A stretch of 64,000 nt of DNA from a bacterium (GTDB lineage: Bacteria > JAHJDO01), in the NCBI GenBank assembly GCA_030652805.1, contig JAUSPT010000100.1, forward strand, positions 9,465 to 73,464, written 5' to 3'. The position numbers were made by a program, and so were the translations under genes. Positions 8,605-16,479 of the stretch are shown here, one piece after another. The notes under the pieces are model-generated. The model did not search any database and was not told where the DNA came from. It saw nothing but the letters and a program-made list of their open reading frames with translations. Position 1 is the first letter of the stretch, and every line of letters begins with the position of its first letter.

Positions 8605-9045
8605 ATGAATCCATTAGTAATTAAAAAACACCCTAATAAAATTCTCAGAGAAAAATGCACGCAGGTAGAAAAGATTACGAATAGAGAGAAAAAACTTTTT
8701 GACAAGATGTTTCTTACAATGAAATATTTCTGTGGCATAGGATTAGCTGCGCCTCAAATTGGTATATCTAAAAGATTAATTGTTGCCTGTGTCGAGGAAA
8801 GAACTATAAAATTAGCTAACCCTGAGATTATTGATATAAGAGGCTCGGATAATATGGTGGAGGGTTGTTTAAGCATTCCTGATATTACAGTTGATATAAA
8901 AAGACCTTTTGAGGTTGTTGTAAAAGGATTAAATGAGAAGGGAAAAAATATAGAAATAAAGGCTAAAGGACTTTTAGCAAGAGTCTTGCAGCATGAAATA
9001 GACCATTTAAAAGGCAGATTAATTATTGATTACAGAGTTGAATAG
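8605..9045 (+). CDS. def: Peptide deformylase
   Basis: Removes the N-formyl group from nascent proteins. All three metal-site motifs are present in order: GIGLAAPQIG (motif 1, near residues 46-55), EGCLSIP (motif 2, metal Cys) and LQHEIDHLKG (motif 3, metal histidines and catalytic Glu). At 146 residues it is slightly shorter than many homologues but complete. The next gene starts immediately after the stop codon. Confidence 0.97.
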   Translation: MNPLVIKKHPNKILREKCTQVEKITNREKKLFDKMFLTMKYFCGIGLAAPQIGISKRLIVACVEERTIKLANPEIIDIRGSDNMVEGCLSIPDITVDIKRPFEVVVKGLNEKGKNIEIKAKGLLARVLQHEIDHLKGRLIIDYRVE

Positions 9046-9729
9046 ATGCATATAGCAGAAAACTATCAAATAATTAGAGAAGAAATTCCAGACAACGTAA
9101 CTATAGTTTTAGCAGGTAAGACAAGGACCAGAGAAGAGATTGAAGAGGTTATAGATGCTGGAGCGACAGACATTGGGGAAAATTATGTGCAGGAAGCTGA
9201 AAAAATGTATGATTCTTTGGGTGAAAAAGCAAAAAAGATTAGATGGCACATGATAGGATATTTACAAAAAAACAAGATCAACAAAGCGCTTAGAATTTTT
9301 GATGTTATACAAACAGTTGATTCTTTAGAAAAGGCAGTAGCTATTGATAAAAGAGCACAAGGGATAGGGAAAACAGTTTCCGTATATTTAGAAATAAACA
9401 TTGGCAGCGAAGTGACAAAAGCGGGTGTAAAACCGGAGTATGAAGTTATTAAAAATTTAGTTAGAGAAATTGCAAAACTTGAACATTTGAGTTTAGAAGG
9501 CCTGATGACAATGTGCCCTCGATTGGGGGATCCCGAAGATTCGAGACCTTATTTCAGAAAAATAAAAGATGTTTTTGAAAGGGTAAAAATGATTAGTCTA
9601 CCAAGAGTTAAAATGGAGACATTATCTATGGGAATGTCAAATTCTTACAAGATAGCCATAGAAGAAGGAAGTAATATGATTAGATTAGGAACGGTTGTCT
9701 TTGGGGAGAGAAATAATGCCCACTTATGA
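9046..9729 (+). CDS. YggS/PROSC-family pyridoxal-phosphate homeostasis protein
   Basis: A single-domain PLP-binding TIM-barrel protein involved in B6 and amino-acid homeostasis. Recognisable blocks are VLAGKTRTREEI with the PLP lysine (near residue 25), GENYVQEAEKM, WHMIGYLQKNK, VYLEINIGSE.TKAG, GLMTMCP, and SMGMSNSYKIAIEEGSNMIRLGTVVFG. The first motif reads AGKTRT where most members have VSKTK, a mild deviation. It directly follows def and overlaps the FmdB gene. Confidence 0.93.
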   Translation: MHIAENYQIIREEIPDNVTIVLAGKTRTREEIEEVIDAGATDIGENYVQEAEKMYDSLGEKAKKIRWHMIGYLQKNKINKALRIFDVIQTVDSLEKAVAIDKRAQGIGKTVSVYLEINIGSEVTKAGVKPEYEVIKNLVREIAKLEHLSLEGLMTMCPRLGDPEDSRPYFRKIKDVFERVKMISLPRVKMETLSMGMSNSYKIAIEEGSNMIRLGTVVFGERNNAHL

Positions 9730-9943
9730 GTATGAGTGTTTAAAGTGTGGTTATGAATTTGAGAAATTTCAAAACATGAGTGACGAACCAGTTAAGAAAT
9801 GTTCGAAATGTAAAGGGAATGTTAGAAGACTAATAGGTGCTGGAGCAGGAATTATATCCAAAGGATCATCACAGGATATACCATGTTGCGGAATGAATGC
9901 TGCCTGTGCCAACGCCAAGTATTGCGAAGGATGCAAAACCTGA
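9716..9943 (+). CDS. FmdB-family zinc-ribbon protein
   Basis: The protein begins MPTYEYECLKCGYEFE with CxxC pairs at the start and at CSKCKG, the classic FmdB regulatory zinc ribbon of small proteins (about 75 residues here). The ATG at 9716 is chosen because the conserved motif begins there; it overlaps the YggS gene by 14 bases. The C-terminus carries a second cysteine-rich cluster (CCGMNAACANAKYCEGC) as in longer FmdB proteins. Role in the cell is not established for the family. Confidence 0.88.
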   Translation: MPTYEYECLKCGYEFEKFQNMSDEPVKKCSKCKGNVRRLIGAGAGIISKGSSQDIPCCGMNAACANAKYCEGCKT

Positions 9944-9944
9944 T

Positions 9945-10574
9945 ATGTTAAGACAAATTTCTAAGGAATTAAAAAGGCATGTTCCGTTTACTATGTTTGG
10001 AGCCGTTACAGGCATTATCATCATGGTTATAATGGTTTTTTCCCATGCTTCCAAGGAGGCTTCTAATGCAATTTTTTACACTTTGCATCCCACCCATGTT
10101 GTCTTGAGCGCGTTTGCAACAATATCTATGTATAAACTGCATGGAAAAGGCAAGCTCTGGGTGGCAATTCTTATTGGTTATACAGGCTCCATTGGAATAG
10201 CTACATTAAGTGATGCTGTAATCCCTTACCTTGGAGGAGGTTTGCTTAATGTTCCAATGGAATTTCATGCGCCATTTATAGAGACTGCAAAGATGCCATT
10301 TATTGGAATTGCAAAATGGAAGATTGTGAACTCTGCAGCAGTACTTGGAATTGTAATCGGTTATTTAAAACCTAAAACTAAATTTCCGCATTTTGGACAT
10401 GTTTTATTAAGTACATGGGCATCCTTATTTGGTTTCACAGCGTTCGGCATAGCAAATTGGATTCCTTTACTTCCTTTTGTTTTTCTGTTTTTATTCCTCG
10501 CAGTTTGGCTACCCTGTTGTGTAAGTGATATTATATTTCCTCTTTTATTTGTAAAAGAAAATCAAGAAGATTAG
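9945..10574 (+). CDS. Polytopic membrane protein of unknown function
   Basis: The 209-residue product starts at the ATG two bases after the FmdB stop and has about six hydrophobic helices. Notable polar features inside the membrane region are the paired histidines of HPTHVVLSAFATISMYKLHGK, the EFHAPF motif and a terminal WLPCCVSD pair of cysteines, which could bind a metal. I do not recognise the family. Linkage to an FmdB zinc ribbon is shown by the two-base gap only. Confidence 0.75.
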   Translation: MLRQISKELKRHVPFTMFGAVTGIIIMVIMVFSHASKEASNAIFYTLHPTHVVLSAFATISMYKLHGKGKLWVAILIGYTGSIGIATLSDAVIPYLGGGLLNVPMEFHAPFIETAKMPFIGIAKWKIVNSAAVLGIVIGYLKPKTKFPHFGHVLLSTWASLFGFTAFGIANWIPLLPFVFLFLFLAVWLPCCVSDIIFPLLFVKENQED

Positions 10575-10621
10575 AAAACGGGATGAAAAGCTTAATTGAG
10601 ATGGCAGGAGGTAAATAAAAA

Positions 10622-10735
10622 GTGAATTGCGCTAATACAAAGGGAATATTCCGTATCATTCAGTCTATTCCTTCAAAAAAAGGCTGGTTGGAGCGTGATA
10701 AAAAGGAGGTGATAGACGATGTTAGATCAAAATAA
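10622..10735 (+). pseudogene. Remnant of a BRO/antirepressor-type gene
   Basis: The 37-codon frame contains NTKGIFRIIQSIPSKK, which matches the stretch following the DNA-binding part of BRO/DinD-like phage antirepressors. The family context (a preceding DNA-binding domain and the following PFKQWLAKVGYER-type segment) is missing, and the frame runs into the start of the RhuM gene. It is therefore read as a decayed prophage or mobile-element gene at the island's left edge. Confidence 0.55.
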
Positions 10736-11771
10736 ATCACAGCTTATTATTTACCAGACCGAAACAGGTGAAACTAAGATTGACGTGAGGTTCCAAGATG
10801 AAACGGTATGGCTGTCTCAACAGTTAATGGCAGAACTATTTCGGACAACCAAGCAAAACGTAAGTCTTCATATTAGAAATATTTATGAAGAAGAGGAATT
10901 GTCGCCTCAAGCAACTGTCAAGGAATTCTTGACAGTTCAAAAAGAAGGCGAACGAAAAGTTAGACGTAAAGTAGAATTTTATAATCTCGATATGATTATA
11001 TCTGTTGGGTATCGCATTAAGTCTAGGGTAGCAACTCATTTCAGACAATGGGCAACACGTCATTTAAGGGAATATATAGTTAAAGGGTTTGTTTTAGATG
11101 ATGAGCGGCTTAAGAATCCGAATCAGCCGTTTGATTATTATGATGAGTTAATTAGACGTATTCAGGATATACGAACATCCGAACGGCGTTTTTATCAAAA
11201 AATCACAGATATTTATGCCACAAGCGTTGACTATGACCCAACAAATGAAATGAGTATTGATTTTTTTAAGACCGTTCAAAATAAGATGCATTGGGCGATT
11301 ACAGGGAAAACCGCTGCAGAAATTATTCATAAAAGAGCAGACAGTAAGAAAGCAAATATGGGATTAACAAGTTGGCGGGGAGTAAAAATTCGCAAAGATG
11401 ATGTAGAAATTGCGAAAAACTATTTAGACGAAAAAGAATTGATGGCTTTAAATAATTTAGTTGAACAATATTTGATTTTTGCAGAGGGACAGGCAATGAG
11501 ACGTATTCCAATGTATATGAGAGGTTGGATTACTAAGTTGGATTCCTTTCTGCAACTCAACGAAAGAGAAATATTGATGCACGCAGGGAAAATATCGCAT
11601 CAGATTGCCATGGAAGCCGCAGAGAAGGAATACGAAAAATATTCTAAAAAAAGACAGATTGCTTATGACAAAAGAGAAAATTCTTTTGATGTATTAGTTA
11701 ACGAAACGAAGAAAATAGAAAGTAAAAAAGGGACACATACAATGTTAACATCAAAAATGGTCAGGGGATAG
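10719..11771 (+). CDS. RhuM-family protein
   Basis: This 350-residue protein matches the RhuM family named after a Salmonella pathogenicity-island gene and widespread on mobile elements. Conserved blocks are IIYQTETGETKIDVRF, ETVWLSQQLMAELFRTTKQNVSLHI near residues 28-50, FYNLDMIISVGYRIKS and FRQWATRHLREYIVKGFVLDDERLKNP. The first half has a BRO-N/KilA-like DNA-binding look; the second half is helical. An AAGGAGGTGAT ribosome site precedes the ATG. The biochemical function is not known; island location suggests a defence, toxin or mobile-element role. Confidence 0.9.
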   Translation: MLDQNKSQLIIYQTETGETKIDVRFQDETVWLSQQLMAELFRTTKQNVSLHIRNIYEEEELSPQATVKEFLTVQKEGERKVRRKVEFYNLDMIISVGYRIKSRVATHFRQWATRHLREYIVKGFVLDDERLKNPNQPFDYYDELIRRIQDIRTSERRFYQKITDIYATSVDYDPTNEMSIDFFKTVQNKMHWAITGKTAAEIIHKRADSKKANMGLTSWRGVKIRKDDVEIAKNYLDEKELMALNNLVEQYLIFAEGQAMRRIPMYMRGWITKLDSFLQLNEREILMHAGKISHQIAMEAAEKEYEKYSKKRQIAYDKRENSFDVLVNETKKIESKKGTHTMLTSKMVRG

Positions 11772-11793
11772 ACGCACCTGTTTGGTAATTGTT

Positions 11794-11818
11794 TGTAGGG
11801 GCACAATATCTTGTGCCC
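11794..11818 (+). repeat. GGGC...GCCCCTACA hairpin repeat, copy L1
   Basis: This 25-base hairpin beginning TGTAGGGGCACAAT is the exact reverse complement of the copy at 18378-18402. It ends in a T-run and may also terminate RhuM transcription. Confidence 0.85.
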
Positions 11819-11827
11819 TTTTTTTAT

Positions 11828-11866
11828 GTCATTGCGAAGAGCGAAGCGATGTGGCAATCTCTTCGT
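11828..11866. repeat. Dispersed 'TCATTGCGAAG' REP-like sequence
   Basis: The stretch begins TCATTGCGAAGAGCGAAGCG and includes GTGGCAATCTC, a pattern seen as dispersed intergenic repeats in many genomes. Fragments reading TTCGCAATGACAGAATGGG and CGTAATGACAGAATGGG occur near 18680 and 18557 at the other edge of the island, in opposite orientation. Confidence 0.55.
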
Positions 11867-11885
11867 AATTCTCCGATTTTCATAT

Positions 11886-11911
11886 TGTAGGGGCGGGGCT
11901 TGCCCCCGCCC
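11886..11911 (+). repeat. GGGC...GCCCCTACA hairpin repeat, copy L2
   Basis: TGTAGGGGCGGGGC pairs with GCCCCCGCCC and is followed by TTTTTT. Same TGTAGGGGC head as L1, different stem sequence, so the family is defined by its loop-distal TGTAGGGGC end. Confidence 0.75.
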
Positions 11912-11973
11912 TTTTTTCTTTATGATTTTGGGATGGTGGAGTATAATTGGAGTTTGAAAGAAGAAGAAAGACT

Positions 11974-13782
11974 ATGCCAAGAATAAAAGATATACCAAAA
12001 ATTGATCGGCCAAGGGAAAAGTTTCTCAAAAAAGGGCCAGAGGCTCTTTCTAAAAGTGATCTTTTGGCAATCCTTTTAGGTAGTGGGATAAAGGGCAAAA
12101 ATGTTAAACAGCTTTCAGAAAATATAATAAAAAAATTCGGTAAAAACTTTTTAAATATAACTGTTGATGATTTATTAAAAATTTCAGGAATTGGTCAGGC
12201 CAAAGCTTTGCAAATCGCTTCTGCTGTTGCTTTAGTAAAAAGATATTATGACGAAAAAGAGCCAAAAAGAAATCTCGTTTTATCGGTCAATGACGCAATT
12301 GCTTTAACCTCTGACTTAAAAGAAAAGAAAAAAGAATATTTGATTTGTCTTTACTTGAATGCAAGAAATGCTTTGCTGAAGAAGGATATTATATCAATCG
12401 GTACTCTTGATAAAAGCCTAATTCATCCAAGAGAAATTTTTGGTCCTGCCGTAGAATTGCGATCAGCAGGTATTATATTGGTTCACAACCATCCCTCAGG
12501 CGATCCGTCACCAAGCAAACAGGATATTGATATTTTTAACAAGATTATTGAAGCTGGCAAGATAATGGGAGTCAATATTATTGATATTATCATTATTGGC
12601 GACGATAAAATCTACAGTTTTTTCAAAGATTTACAGCAGGGTAAAAGCACTGATTATGTTTCAGACGGCATACAGTATTCGCTTTTTGATTTACTAGAAG
12701 CAGAAACATCTGCCTACACTCCCGCAACTACTAAAGTTAATAAAATTTATTTTTCACTAAAAAAAAGAAATATTGTAGGGAAATTTCAAATACAAAATCG
12801 ACGTTTTCTTGGGAACAAATATAAACTTCTTGGTTTCATTGAGGATATTGTTAATGAAAAATGCAATGGATTTAATTCCTTTTGCGATATATTTGCTGGT
12901 ACTGGCGTTGTAGGCGAGCGGTTTAATGAAAAAGATATAAAAGTTATCAGCAATGATTTATTATTTAGCAATTACTTCCCTCTAAAAACTTTTCTTGGCT
13001 CTACACAAATAAACTTGGATACTCTCAAAGAAAAAATTGATTTATTGAATGACTTAAAAGTCAATCAAGACAATTATTTTTCTATTCACTACGGTGATAC
13101 TTATTTTACCTTGGAGAATGCAAGAAAAATAGGTGTCATTAGAGAAAAGATTGAAGAACTTGCAAGCAATAAAGATGAAAAAGCCGCACTTATAACTGCC
13201 TTGCTATACGCTACCGATAAAGTTGCAAATACAGTTGGACACTATGACGCATATAGAAAAAAATTAGATACAATACAGCCAATACAGCTTTTAGTGCCTG
13301 ACATTGCTTTAGATAGTAACAGCAATAATGAAGTTCTACGAGAAGATGCGAATTTACTTATTCGAAAAATATCTTGTGATGTTTTATATATGGATCCGCC
13401 TTACAATTCGCGCCAGTATTGTGATGCTTATCATTTGCTAGAGAATCTTGCAACTTGGAAAAAACCGCAGGTGTATGGAAAGGCAAAAAAAATGGATAGG
13501 TCTCGTATAAAAAGCGATTACTGTTTGAAAGCCGCCATGAGAGCATTTAATGATTTAATTAAAAATGCAAACTGTAAACATATTTTAATTTCGTATAATA
13601 ATACTGGTGAATCAAAAGACGGAAGATCAAACGCGCGTATAAAGGATGAAGAGATTATAAATATACTCAAAAATAAAGGGGATGTTGAAATTTTCGAAAG
13701 AGATTATAAAGCTTTTACAACAGGCAAAAGTAATGGTAATGGAAACACTGAACGTGTCTTTTACTGTAAAGCAACAAAATAA
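11974..13782 (+). CDS. RadC (JAB/MPN) - D12-class N6-adenine DNA methyltransferase fusion
   Basis: One uninterrupted frame joins two complete proteins. Residues 1 to about 225 are a full RadC: N-terminal ARP/DLLAILLGSG region, helix-hairpin-helix ISGIGQAKAL, and a JAMM site with an upstream Glu (HPREIFGPA) and HNHPSGDPSPSKQD. From about 258 the protein is a D12-class adenine methylase: NRRFLGNKYKLL (motif X), FCDIFAGTGVVGERF (SAM motif I, near 302) and YMDPPYNSRQY (catalytic DPPY, near 473). The ATG at 11974 follows a purine-rich AAGAAGAAAG stretch. It precedes an AlwI-family endonuclease by two bases, so it should protect one strand of that enzyme's asymmetric site; the role of RadC is unexplained. 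Confidence 0.9.
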   Translation: MPRIKDIPKIDRPREKFLKKGPEALSKSDLLAILLGSGIKGKNVKQLSENIIKKFGKNFLNITVDDLLKISGIGQAKALQIASAVALVKRYYDEKEPKRNLVLSVNDAIALTSDLKEKKKEYLICLYLNARNALLKKDIISIGTLDKSLIHPREIFGPAVELRSAGIILVHNHPSGDPSPSKQDIDIFNKIIEAGKIMGVNIIDIIIIGDDKIYSFFKDLQQGKSTDYVSDGIQYSLFDLLEAETSAYTPATTKVNKIYFSLKKRNIVGKFQIQNRRFLGNKYKLLGFIEDIVNEKCNGFNSFCDIFAGTGVVGERFNEKDIKVISNDLLFSNYFPLKTFLGSTQINLDTLKEKIDLLNDLKVNQDNYFSIHYGDTYFTLENARKIGVIREKIEELASNKDEKAALITALLYATDKVANTVGHYDAYRKKLDTIQPIQLLVPDIALDSNSNNEVLREDANLLIRKISCDVLYMDPPYNSRQYCDAYHLLENLATWKKPQVYGKAKKMDRSRIKSDYCLKAAMRAFNDLIKNANCKHILISYNNTGESKDGRSNARIKDEEIINILKNKGDVEIFERDYKAFTTGKSNGNGNTERVFYCKATK

Positions 13783-13784
13783 CT

Positions 13785-15602
13785 ATGAAAAAACCTTGGT
13801 CAATAACAACAACACTTCGGAATCCTGAAAGATTAAGAAATTTCTTAACTGTTTTACAGCAGCTAGAAAATCTTGAATGGAATTTGGAAAATCAAAAGAA
13901 ATACCAAATTCTCTTAATCAAAAACAGAATTTATGGATATGGAAGCGTGCAATTTTATAATGGATTATTCCAAGAACAAATTGATTTGATAGATGATCAA
14001 ACAAAAGAAATCCCTTTTGGAAAAGCAGAAGAAATTTTTAATACAAAAAACTATGAAGACTCAGCCATGAGAGGAAGGCAGTCAATAAATCCTCTCAAAA
14101 AAATTGGGCTAGTTTCCATAAAAGATAAAAAAATATTCATAACAAGTTTGGGGAAGTCATTTTTAAAAGATGATTTCGATTTTGGAGAAATATTTTTTAG
14201 AAGTTTTATAAAATGGCAAATCCCGAATCCTGACAGCAGTGATTATAAACTTGAAGATGGATATGATATAAAACCATTTATAGGAGTTTTGCATCTTATT
14301 CAAAAAGTTAATGAAAAGTCTTTAAAGTTAGGGAAAAAAGCAAAAGGTATTAGTAAAGGGGAATTTTCTTTATTTGCCCCAACTCTCGTAACTTTTTCAA
14401 ATATAGATTGTTATGCTAAAAAAATTATTAAATTAAGAAAGAAAATGGAAGAAAAAACCAAACAAGAACAAAAAACGATTTTTAATAATTATAAGAAAGT
14501 TTTTGCACAAGAATTTTTGGAATCATCAAATGTGGAAGAAACAAACAAACTCTTACAAAATCTAAAAGATTATGGAGATAATGCAATAAGGTATTTTCGT
14601 TTAACTCGCTACATTTATATTCGTGGTGGCGGATTTTATATTGATTTAGAACCAAGAAGATCAATTGAAATTGAAAATTTACTCAGCTTTGATAATGGAC
14701 AATCAAAAACCTTTAAAAATAAAGAAGAATATTTAGACTATATTGCTGACATTTCACAACCAAAACTGTCTTGGGAAACAAAAGAAAAATTTATTGAAAT
14801 TATTTCTAAACTTCTAGAAGACATAAAATCTTACGAAGAACAATTAAACATAACCTCAAGAGAAATTTTAGATTTTAAAGATTTGGAAGAAGATTGTCTA
14901 AAAAACTATATTACAGAACTAAGACAATATAGAAGAGAATTACAAGACAAAGAAAATCACTTAAAATCACAAGATATTGAACAAATTGATGAATATATAA
15001 AGAATCTCGAAAATATTTTTGATTTTGAAGATAGACCAATTTTACTGGAAAAATTATCTGCCCTTGGATTAAACGCTTTAAACGATGCTTTAAAAATCAA
15101 ACCAAATTACCCTGTTGGGGATGACAATGAGCCGACTTTTACAGCGCCAGCCAATACGCCAGATATTGAATGTTTTTATGAGAATTTTAACGCAATTTGT
15201 GAGGTAACAATGCTTACGAGCAAGGATCAGTGGTATAATGAGGGGCAACCAGTAATGAGGCATTTGAGAGATTTTGAAAGCAAACATCAAGACAAAAAAT
15301 CTTATTGTTTATTTATAGCTCCAAGACTTCATCGGGATACAATCAATACGTTTTGGACAGCTATAAAATATGAATACGAAGGAAGTCCACAAAAAATAAT
15401 TCCGTTATCAATAAATAATTTTGTATTACTCTTAAAAATCTTAGTTCAAATAAAATTAGAGAATAAGTTTTTAAGACACAATGAACTTGCACGTTTGTAT
15501 GATGAAATACTGGATTCCTCAAAATTTTTTAATAACTCTAATAAGTGGTTAAGAAATATTCCCAACGCCATTTCTTCATGGCAAAAAGGCCTTAGTTTTT
15601 AA
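13785..15602 (+). CDS. AlwI-family type IIS restriction endonuclease
   Basis: The 605-residue protein opens KPWSITTTLRNPERLRNFL, the signature start of the AlwI/PleI/MlyI-like endonucleases that cut outside an asymmetric site. The N-terminal half contains winged-helix-like segments (MRGRQSINPLKKIGLVSI) suited to site recognition. The C-terminal part around residues 455-490 (DIECFYENFNAICEVTM) looks like the nuclease core with acidic residues around ICEV. The recognition sequence cannot be read from the protein. It lies between two methyltransferase genes with 2-base spacings, forming a type IIS R-M operon. Confidence 0.9.
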   Translation: MKKPWSITTTLRNPERLRNFLTVLQQLENLEWNLENQKKYQILLIKNRIYGYGSVQFYNGLFQEQIDLIDDQTKEIPFGKAEEIFNTKNYEDSAMRGRQSINPLKKIGLVSIKDKKIFITSLGKSFLKDDFDFGEIFFRSFIKWQIPNPDSSDYKLEDGYDIKPFIGVLHLIQKVNEKSLKLGKKAKGISKGEFSLFAPTLVTFSNIDCYAKKIIKLRKKMEEKTKQEQKTIFNNYKKVFAQEFLESSNVEETNKLLQNLKDYGDNAIRYFRLTRYIYIRGGGFYIDLEPRRSIEIENLLSFDNGQSKTFKNKEEYLDYIADISQPKLSWETKEKFIEIISKLLEDIKSYEEQLNITSREILDFKDLEEDCLKNYITELRQYRRELQDKENHLKSQDIEQIDEYIKNLENIFDFEDRPILLEKLSALGLNALNDALKIKPNYPVGDDNEPTFTAPANTPDIECFYENFNAICEVTMLTSKDQWYNEGQPVMRHLRDFESKHQDKKSYCLFIAPRLHRDTINTFWTAIKYEYEGSPQKIIPLSINNFVLLLKILVQIKLENKFLRHNELARLYDEILDSSKFFNNSNKWLRNIPNAISSWQKGLSF

Positions 15603-15604
15603 CT

Positions 15605-16393
15605 ATGAGTATGAAAAAAAATATTATTTACAACGATGATTGCATAAAAATACTTAATACAAAAATTGATAAAAAATCAATTGATCTTATTTTTGCTGAC
15701 CCTCCTTATAATCTTTCTGGCAATGGGTTGAAGTGGGAAGGAAATAAAACGGGTGGGGACTGGTATATGGTAAATGAAGAATGGGACAAAATGACCGCTC
15801 CTGAATATATGCAATTTACAAGAAAGTGGATTGGAGCTTGCCATAAAATTTTAAAAGATACTGGTTCAATTTATATTGCTTGTAGTTATCACAATATTGC
15901 TGAAGTAATGATTATTTTAAAACAGCTGGATTTTAAGATAAATAATATCATTACTTGGTACAAAACAAATGCTATGCCAAATATGACAAGGCGAATCTTT
16001 ACTCATTCTACAGAATTTATTGTTTGGGCGGTAAAAGGTAAAAAGTGGATTTTTAATTACGAGGAGCTTAAAAAGATTAATCCGGAAAAACAAAAAGATG
16101 GGTCGTTAAAACAAATGCGAGATGTGTGGTCTTTGCCTTTGGTGCAAGGTAAAGAAAGATTGAGAGGGAAAGATGGTCGAGCTTTGCATCCAACACAAAA
16201 ACCAGAGGAGGTGCTTAAACGAATTATTGTTGCCTCTTCTAATAAAGGCGATTTAGTTTTAGATCCATTTTTAGGAAGCGGCACAACTGCGATAATAGCA
16301 AAAAAAATGGGAAGAAATTGGATTGGAATTGAGAGAAGCAAAAAGTATATAGAGATGGCAAAGAAGCGGATTGATGTGAAATTAAAGAAATAA
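15605..16393 (+). CDS. Beta-class DNA methyltransferase (N6-A or N4-C) of the R-M system
   Basis: The catalytic motif DPPYNL is near residue 31 and the SAM motif LDPFLGSGTT near 218, the order of beta-class enzymes such as the DpnA/MboII type. LHPTQKPEEVLKRII precedes the SAM motif, as usual. At 262 residues it has a short target-recognition segment in the middle. It starts two bases after the AlwI-like endonuclease stop; a start six bases downstream (second Met) is equally possible. An asymmetric site needs both strands methylated, so this enzyme and the RadC-linked methylase probably take one strand each. Confidence 0.93.
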   Translation: MSMKKNIIYNDDCIKILNTKIDKKSIDLIFADPPYNLSGNGLKWEGNKTGGDWYMVNEEWDKMTAPEYMQFTRKWIGACHKILKDTGSIYIACSYHNIAEVMIILKQLDFKINNIITWYKTNAMPNMTRRIFTHSTEFIVWAVKGKKWIFNYEELKKINPEKQKDGSLKQMRDVWSLPLVQGKERLRGKDGRALHPTQKPEEVLKRIIVASSNKGDLVLDPFLGSGTTAIIAKKMGRNWIGIERSKKYIEMAKKRIDVKLKK

Positions 16394-16409
16394 AACATAG
16401 GGGCTAATT

Positions 16410-16478
16410 ATGAACAAAATAAAACTTGATCTTACATATTGCTATGGAATAAAAATCGTTGAAAGTGGAATAAATTAA
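16410..16478 (+). pseudogene. Short ORF resembling the start of a second AAA ATPase
   Basis: The 22-codon frame reads MNKIKLDLTYCYGIK and ends one base before the ATPase start. The opening resembles the first beta strand of AAA/OLD-type ATPases (a '...NCYGIK' start). It could be a leader peptide controlling the next gene by translational coupling, or a decayed paralogue start. Evidence is only this short similarity. Confidence 0.35.
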
Positions 16479-16479
16479 C

